A stretch of DNA of 11,459 nucleotides from JAISGQ01 sp045536305 (lineage in GTDB: Bacteria > Bacillota > Clostridia > Oscillospirales > Acutalibacteraceae): the NCBI GenBank assembly GCA_045536305.1, contig JAZSNH010000001.1, forward strand, positions 1 to 11,459, in the 5' to 3' direction. The position numbers and the translations under genes were made by a program. This document shows positions 7,251-11,459 of the stretch, piece by piece. Position 1 is the first letter of the stretch; every line of letters begins with the position of its first letter. The notes under the pieces are model-generated. The model saw only the letters and a list, made by a program, of their open reading frames with translations, ran no database searches and was not told where the DNA came from.

Positions 7251-7457
7251 TTATCTCTCTACTGTAATCGCTACATCGGGGCACATCATAGCGCACATAG
7301 CACAGCCGATGCACTGCTCAGGAGCGGTCATTTTTGCCGGGTGATAACCCTTTGCATTGATAACCTCCTTATCAAGAGCAATTATCTTCTTTGGGCAAGC
7401 ATAAACGCAAAGCTCACAGCCCTTGCACACTGCCTGATTGACTGTAATTCCGGGCAT
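7251..7457 (-). CDS. 2-oxoacid:ferredoxin oxidoreductase, delta subunit (2[4Fe-4S] ferredoxin-like; KorD type)
   Basis: A 68-residue ferredoxin-like subunit with two complete CxxCxxCxxxC cluster motifs: C11, C14, C17, C21 and C49, C52, C55, C59. It passes electrons from the TPP/iron-sulfur centre in the beta subunit to free ferredoxin. The ATG at 7457 is chosen because GGGAGG (7466-7471) lies eight bases upstream. A longer reading from 7496 would overlap the end of the ATPase gene and lacks a site. The typical opening of the family, a short strand and then VCKGCELC, supports the shorter form. It lies 17 bases after the ATPase gene and 19 before the alpha gene, in the middle of one operon. Confidence 0.93.
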   Translation of the reverse strand: MPGITVNQAVCKGCELCVYACPKKIIALDKEVINAKGYHPAKMTAPEQCIGCAMCAMMCPDVAITVER

Positions 7458-7474
7458 TAACTTAACCTCCCTAT

Positions 7475-8158
7475 TTATGATTCCTCGGTTTCCCAAGGTT
7501 TTTTTACAATTATTTCTATGGGGTAAATTTTATCAACAACCTGTGATACCTCATTTACAAACCTTTTTTCACAGGTATTCATTATCATCGGCAGCCCAAG
7601 GATCTCTGCTGTTTTTTCAGCATACACAGCGCCTTCTGCAATGTTTTTCGGAACGGTTTCTCCGCAAAGATGAGCATTGCTTACAATAGCTGTTGCCTTA
7701 AGTCTTGATGTGTATTCTATCTCCCTTAAAAGCTGTGCCGAGTTTTCAGGTTCATTTTGAATATCGCGATATTTATTAACAACATAAAGCATTTGATAAT
7801 CAACATCTGCGAGCTGCCTGTTAAATCGACCGAGAGCTGTTGAACCGTCATCATCACCGCCGACATCTATTATAACTGTATCCTTGCTTTCAAAAACAGA
7901 GTACATTTTAGCCGGAAGTGACGGCAGATCAACATTGGAATGTGCAAAGTTAGGTGCAATAAGCTCTATTCCGCGTTCCGAGAGAAATTCAGGGTAATCG
8001 CTTGAGCGAAAATACGGATTAACTATATCCATATCGACAACTGTAACCTTTTCCCCAAATGCAGCACGTTCTGCAGCAATATTAAGGGTCAGATTTGTCT
8101 TTCCACAGCCGTAATGACCACAGATTATAATAAATTTTCCTAGATTTGCAGTATTCAT
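7475..8158 (-). CDS. P-loop ATPase of the MinD/CobQ-like class, leading the oxidoreductase operon
   Basis: This 227-residue protein is a single SIMIBI-type P-loop domain. Walker A is GHYGCGKTN (residues 14-22). DMDIVNPYFRSSD at 42-54 matches the switch I strand of MinD/CobQ-type proteins, and IIDVGGDDDGS (96-106) is the Walker B/switch II segment with D98. VVNKYRD (126-132) and SNAHL (160-164) fit the base-recognition region. It lacks the signature lysine of the deviant Walker A (KGGxGKT), so a ParA/MinD-style sandwich dimer is less certain. No membrane helix is present. It is the first gene of the operon, with a good promoter and a weak ribosome site (GGTTGG region). Its role beside the oxidoreductase is unknown; cofactor or cluster assembly, or regulation, is inference. 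Fold assignment is firm, function is not. Confidence 0.87.
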   Translation of the reverse strand: MNTANLGKFIIICGHYGCGKTNLTLNIAAERAAFGEKVTVVDMDIVNPYFRSSDYPEFLSERGIELIAPNFAHSNVDLPSLPAKMYSVFESKDTVIIDVGGDDDGSTALGRFNRQLADVDYQMLYVVNKYRDIQNEPENSAQLLREIEYTSRLKATAIVSNAHLCGETVPKNIAEGAVYAEKTAEILGLPMIMNTCEKRFVNEVSQVVDKIYPIEIIVKKPWETEES

Positions 8159-8188
8159 ATACCAACCGCCATAGATTTAATATTGCTA

Positions 8189-8217
8189 ATTATAGCACTC
8201 ATTTTTATACATTTCAA
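8189..8217 (-). promoter_or_regulatory. Sigma-A promoter of the ATPase-oxidoreductase operon
   Basis: On the minus strand, TTGAAA (8212-8217) and a perfect TATAAT (8189-8194) are separated by exactly 17 bases. Transcription would start near 8182, giving a leader of about 24 bases before the ATG at 8158. It lies in the 105-bp gap after the penicillin-binding protein gene. No terminator is seen between the two genes, so some readthrough from upstream is possible. Confidence 0.85.
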
Positions 8218-8263
8218 CAATATTCGTTATCAATTTAAACCACAAAAGTCCATTCTTTTTATA

Positions 8264-9859
8264 CTAGTTGCCATATATTGCCGTCAATCGCTCTGCAATG
8301 AACTTAAAACACGGTCCTGCACTAACCGTTCCCGATACTGCATCCTCCTCCATGACAACACATACAAACTTCGGCTTTTCAGCAGGAAAAAAGCCTGCGA
8401 ACCAACCGCGTGTTACCTTCTTTCCGTTTTTTATAATGCCTGTCTCTGCTGAACCTGTTTTTGCCGCTATCGATACTCGCTCTGAACACACACTTTTTCC
8501 TGTCCCGTAAATCATTACAGCTTTCATAAACTTTTGTAAATTTTCCGCTGTGTTTTTTTCTATTGCCTGATACGACGGTTTATTATTCCATACACCTATT
8601 GTTTTCAAATTTGAATTCACGGTTCTTTTTACAATATGAGGAGAAACATATTCTCCGTCATTTGCTATGCACGAAACAAGCGCACCTATCTGGATAGGAT
8701 TAGCCATAAGAGAGCCTTGTCCGAACGAAAAATTGGCAAGACCGGCAGGTCTTGTCAGTTCTGTTATATCGGGCAGATTCCCCTTTCCTGTTTTAAAATT
8801 TTCACCTAACTGCACGGCACTTCCGAACCCAAGGATTTTTGCCTTGCTTAAAATTGCTTCATACCCCAGTTCCTGTGCCAACGCAATGAAATAGGTATTA
8901 CAGGAATGTGCCGTTGCCTGTTCGATATCCATTTCTCCATGAGCTGTGCTGCTGCAATTCATCACTTTATTCCCAACTGTTATGGAACCGTCACATTTGT
9001 GCTTAAACCCCAAAAGCCCTGTTTCAATCGCCGCCGCAGCGACAACGAGCTTGAACACAGAACCGACATCATAAGAAGAAAATGCTTTATTTACAAGAGG
9101 AGAGGATTGTGCATCGAGATATTTTGAAATTTCATTTTGTTTATAGCCGGGAGATGATACACACGCAAGTATTTCACCTGTTTTTGGCTCTATTATAACT
9201 ATTACCCCTGAGTTAAGATATTCCTCTGCCGCCCTCTGCGCCATGAGCTGTATTGAACTGTCAACAGTCAACACCACTCCGCCGTTTGAATTGACTGTTG
9301 TATCCTTTATTATCTTCTTTTCGCCAAGACTTTTGCCAAGAGCGTTAACCTGAAACGTTACTTTATATTCCCCTGCAAATTCATTAAGCAATTCATTATA
9401 TGCCTTCTCTATTCCGTATGCACCCTGTCCCCCTCCATCAAGGTATCCGATAATATTAGGTGCTGCAGGTTCGTCATTATATCTTTTTACGCACTTGATT
9501 ATTTCGATGTTTTTATCGGATTCAAAATCCTTCGGAACATTCAGTACAAACGGCTTATTGCCTTTTATTTTTTCATCAAGGCCTTCAGGCATATCGTCTT
9601 TATAATATGATAATAATTTTGCAGTTACCTCCGATGACGGTTTTATGATCGCCTTATATTCTGACGCTCCCCCTGCAACAGCAATCATATTTCTGTCGTA
9701 TATTTTCCCTCGTGTACGATACACAGTCAAAGTATAAGAGCTCTGAGAATTGCCTGCAGCAATAAATTTTTCGGAAAAAGTAACATTCATCAGCCAGCCT
9801 GTAAGCAAAACTGTCAGAATAATATATACGCAAAATACCGCCACTATTCTTCTGCCCAT
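8264..9859 (-). CDS. Class B penicillin-binding protein (peptidoglycan D,D-transpeptidase)
   Basis: A 531-residue transpeptidase that crosslinks peptidoglycan outside the membrane. It has an uncleaved N-terminal anchor (about residues 5-26), then the class B linker motif YRTRGKIYDRN (47-57), a dimerisation/pedestal region to about 190, and the transpeptidase domain to the end. The active site is complete: S267-V-F-K270 (nucleophile), S319-C-N321 and K467-T-G469. It is compact, with no PASTA domains and no glycosyltransferase domain, like PbpA/FtsI-type proteins. The start has a clear GAGGTGAT site (9863-9870). Neither neighbour is a SEDS glycosyltransferase, its expected partner, so that must be encoded elsewhere. 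An elongation, division or spore-cortex (SpoVD-like) role cannot be told apart from sequence alone. No convincing promoter is visible between the start and the terminator at 9926-9982. Confidence 0.93.
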   Translation of the reverse strand: MGRRIVAVFCVYIILTVLLTGWLMNVTFSEKFIAAGNSQSSYTLTVYRTRGKIYDRNMIAVAGGASEYKAIIKPSSEVTAKLLSYYKDDMPEGLDEKIKGNKPFVLNVPKDFESDKNIEIIKCVKRYNDEPAAPNIIGYLDGGGQGAYGIEKAYNELLNEFAGEYKVTFQVNALGKSLGEKKIIKDTTVNSNGGVVLTVDSSIQLMAQRAAEEYLNSGVIVIIEPKTGEILACVSSPGYKQNEISKYLDAQSSPLVNKAFSSYDVGSVFKLVVAAAAIETGLLGFKHKCDGSITVGNKVMNCSSTAHGEMDIEQATAHSCNTYFIALAQELGYEAILSKAKILGFGSAVQLGENFKTGKGNLPDITELTRPAGLANFSFGQGSLMANPIQIGALVSCIANDGEYVSPHIVKRTVNSNLKTIGVWNNKPSYQAIEKNTAENLQKFMKAVMIYGTGKSVCSERVSIAAKTGSAETGIIKNGKKVTRGWFAGFFPAEKPKFVCVVMEEDAVSGTVSAGPCFKFIAERLTAIYGN

Positions 9860-9925
9860 CAGATCACCTCACGAGATATTATTGGAGATATTTGGACAGA
9901 TAACATATCTTTTCTTTATTCTTTT

Positions 9926-9982
9926 AAAAAAAAGACACAGTATAGTTTTTTGCACTCAAAGCAACTATACTGTGTCTTTTTT
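9926..9982 (-). terminator. Long-stem Rho-independent terminator
   Basis: GACACAGTATAGTT (9934-9947) pairs perfectly with AACTATACTGTGTC (9963-9976) across a 15-base loop. Six further A-T pairs extend the stem on the flanks. On the minus strand the hairpin ends in eight U, directly after the stop codon of the 381-residue membrane protein gene. The plus strand also has a T-run. It separates that operon from the penicillin-binding protein gene. Confidence 0.9.
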
Positions 9983-11127
9983 CAGTAATTATATATATTG
10001 TCTTCGTCCAAGTCGGTATCTGTAAGTTCCCACGGCATAGCGTCGGCAGGATTCAGCGCAGAAGCTTCATGACCTTCTGTTTTATAAACATACTCTCCGG
10101 TATTTTCGTTCAAGTAATAATATCTGCCTGTTCTGTTATCAAAATAATAAAATATACCTGTTTCTTCGTCCAGATAATCACCGTATTCGTTGGTTTTGTA
10201 ATTATTGGCAGGCTTTGATATCCTTTTATTATATTCCTCTTCGCCTCTATCCAGAGTGCCGATTCCGTAATACGACTGATTTCTTACGTTTTCTGATACC
10301 CGTCTTTTTGATATTGTCCTGAAATCACCGCCATCAAACGCCGTAAAATCTCCGGCATCCTGGGCAAATTCAATCGTACGCATCTCTTTATTTATATATG
10401 GTGCCATTTTCAATGCGGTTGCAGATATTGTCAGAATCAGTACAGTATAAACAATTCGTTCGATAAAGCGTGAAACAAACACAGTTCTTATTGATGTTCC
10501 TGCAATTTTTGAACCAAGAAAATACCATTTAATCTGAGTTGTATTTACATCAATCTCCTCTGAAAAAAAGCTCCAATTATATGAATCGACAAAACAGCCT
10601 CTCAGTGCCGATACAACAGAAATAAGCGCAATAATCGAAAACAAAAGAGTTGCAAATCCGAAAATTCCGAGGAAATAACATCCGGTTGTATTTACAGTGT
10701 CACCCTTTGCTGCCGATAATACCGATACCGCTACTATTACAGCAACTATAAGAAAAATCGATTGTAAAAAAGTTTCCGCATCAGCTTTAAGAAATATGAC
10801 CTCCATGACGCTTGCTATAAAAAGGCATGCAGAACCGATAATTGGTAATTTTAAAACAAATATAAGCCTGTTTCCTCCATCGCGGGAAAAAAGCAAGGAC
10901 ATCACCGATCCTGTTGAAAGAAGAAGCAATCCCACCACAGAAATCAGCGCTATCAAAATATTGCCGCCCGAAATAATCGATGCAGCAGAAAGCACTGTAC
11001 GAATGATAGTATATATAACTATCAGAAGTGTACAAAAATGCACAGCAGGATTTTTTAGTGTCAGTCGAGCCATGTACATTTCTGTGTTGTACTGTGCTGT
11101 CTCTCGCACCGTCTTCCTTTGTGCCAT
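9982..11127 (-). CDS. Polytopic membrane protein with a C-terminal Thr-Gly/Tyr repeat, unknown function
   Basis: I do not recognise this 381-residue protein. The ATG at 11127 is chosen for its GAGGTGA site (11133-11139); a GTG nine bases upstream lies within that site. A basic N-terminus (MAQRKTVRE) is followed by about six membrane helices, near residues 30-50, 57-80, 88-113, 120-139, 150-175 and 221-244. That topology predicts both ends in the cytosol. The C-terminal 135 residues are hydrophilic. Residues 321-350 hold three 10-residue repeats with Thr-Gly at 323, 333 and 343, each followed by a cluster of Tyr/Phe. The last 20 residues are acidic (TDTDLDEDNIYNY). It follows the repeat-rich gene by 18 bases and ends at a strong terminator, so the two form the end of an operon. 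Nearness to a penicillin-binding protein hints at envelope biology, but that is weak. Confidence 0.85.
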   Translation of the reverse strand: MAQRKTVRETAQYNTEMYMARLTLKNPAVHFCTLLIVIYTIIRTVLSAASIISGGNILIALISVVGLLLLSTGSVMSLLFSRDGGNRLIFVLKLPIIGSACLFIASVMEVIFLKADAETFLQSIFLIVAVIVAVSVLSAAKGDTVNTTGCYFLGIFGFATLLFSIIALISVVSALRGCFVDSYNWSFFSEEIDVNTTQIKWYFLGSKIAGTSIRTVFVSRFIERIVYTVLILTISATALKMAPYINKEMRTIEFAQDAGDFTAFDGGDFRTISKRRVSENVRNQSYYGIGTLDRGEEEYNKRISKPANNYKTNEYGDYLDEETGIFYYFDNRTGRYYYLNENTGEYVYKTEGHEASALNPADAMPWELTDTDLDEDNIYNY

Positions 11128-11145
11128 AATTGTCACCTCGCTAAG

Positions 11146-11459
11146 TTACTTCTTTCTGTAATTTGGATTTTGTCCCTGCTGAGCATTTCTCTGCTGATTA
11201 TTATTCTGATTAGGTTTCCCTTGCACAGGTCTTTGCTGAGCATTATTCTGATTAGGTCTTGCCTGCACAGGTCTTTGCTGAGCATTGTTCTGATTCGGTC
11301 TTGCCTGCACAGGTCTTTGCTGAGCATTATTCTGATTAGGTCTTGCCTGCACAGGTCTTTGCTGAGCATTATTCTGATTAGGTCTTGCCTGCACAGGTCT
11401 TTGCTGAGCATTATTCTGATTTTTCTTTTTATTACCGAGAGATCTTTCTAAGTCGGATC
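11146..11459 (-). CDS. C-terminal part of a protein with a basic Asn/Gln-rich tandem-repeat tail (partial)
   Basis: This minus-strand reading frame is open to the window edge, so the N-terminus is missing and at least 104 residues are encoded here. It enters with SDLERSLGNKKKNQNN, then repeats of QARPNQNNAQQRPV, and ends NPNYRKK. The visible part has no acidic residues after the first few, is rich in Asn, Gln, Pro and Arg, and should be disordered and positively charged. The frame is kept through five copies of a 42-bp repeat whose length is a multiple of three. The stop lies 18 bases before the start of the polytopic membrane protein, and that gene's ribosome site is in the gap, so cotranscription is likely. 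The function lies in the unseen N-terminal part and cannot be stated. A tail of this kind may bind RNA, DNA or acidic wall polymers. Confidence 0.8.
   Translation of the reverse strand, partial: SDLERSLGNKKKNQNNAQQRPVQARPNQNNAQQRPVQARPNQNNAQQRPVQARPNQNNAQQRPVQARPNQNNAQQRPVQGKPNQNNNQQRNAQQGQNPNYRKK
11222..11419. repeat. 42-bp in-frame tandem repeat, five copies
   Basis: The string TGCACAGGTCTTTGCTGAG begins at 11222, 11264, 11306, 11348 and 11390, a strict 42-bp period. Copies are nearly identical; the third differs by ATTGTTCTGATTCGG instead of ATTATTCTGATTAGG, and the copies at the two ends diverge into unique sequence. A more degenerate relative lies at about 11175-11215. Each unit encodes 14 residues of the Asn/Gln-rich tail on the minus strand. 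Near-identity suggests recent duplication by slippage or recombination, so copy number may vary among strains. Confidence 0.95.

Noticed and set aside
8159..8263. Possible riboswitch or small RNA in the gap before the ATPase gene
   Set aside because: The promoter explains the conserved-looking bases and leaves only a leader of about 24 bases, too short for a riboswitch. No stable hairpin is visible in the gap.
11222..11419. CRISPR-like array
   Set aside because: The repeats are directly tandem with no variable spacers, lie within a reading frame, and have no cas genes nearby.
11119..11451. Plus-strand open frame encoding a Leu/Ile-rich repeat (LLSIILIRSCLHRS units)
   Set aside because: It is the complement of the 42-bp repeat, open only because the unit length is a multiple of three. 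It has no ribosome site, and the minus frame continues coherently into a gene linked to its neighbour.

Overview
The window reads as chromosomal DNA from an anaerobic, low-GC Gram-positive bacterium of the class Clostridia, probably a Ruminococcaceae/Oscillospiraceae-type gut organism. This is inference. It rests on strong GAGGTGA/GGAGG ribosome sites before most genes, AT-rich wobble positions, ferredoxin-linked 2-oxoacid metabolism, and the clostridial gene neighbourhood M23 peptidase, M50 peptidase, TIGR03960-type radical SAM protein, TIGR03936/DUF2344 protein. No mobile element, CRISPR array, tRNA or rRNA gene was recognised. Coding density is very high and no stretch of 300 bases lacks a gene.

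Left part (1-4880). A 65-residue protein on the minus strand ends at a hairpin cut by the window edge. Divergent from it is a plus-strand operon of five closely packed or overlapping genes: an unrecognised 266-residue protein, a membrane-anchored M23 (LytM) peptidase, a short M50 intramembrane protease, a large radical SAM protein and its usual DUF2344 partner. The M23-M50 pair resembles SpoIVFA-SpoIVFB, the sporulation pair that governs pro-sigma-K processing, but its M23 active site looks intact and the protease has no C-terminal CBS domain. A strong bidirectional terminator at 4844-4878 closes this operon and also the convergent one.

Middle part (4891-8217). A minus-strand operon with a near-consensus sigma-A promoter encodes a P-loop ATPase of the MinD/CobQ type, followed by a complete four-subunit 2-oxoacid:ferredoxin oxidoreductase in the order delta, alpha, beta, gamma. 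The alpha/beta and beta/gamma junctions each use a one-base TAATG stop/start overlap. The enzyme would convert a 2-oxoacid plus CoA to an acyl-CoA and CO2 with reduced ferredoxin, or run in reverse. The sequence does not settle the substrate, though the alpha subunit looks most like the VorB family.

Right part (8264-11459). All genes are on the minus strand: a compact class B penicillin-binding protein, a long-stem terminator, a six-helix membrane protein with a 10-residue Thr-Gly/Tyr repeat near its C-terminus, and the end of a gene whose product finishes in a basic Asn/Gln-rich tail built from a 42-bp tandem repeat. The last two are unrecognised and probably cotranscribed; they are the least explained part of the window. 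Most of the rest is ordinary core genome, and I see no clear sign of a wholly new multi-gene system.
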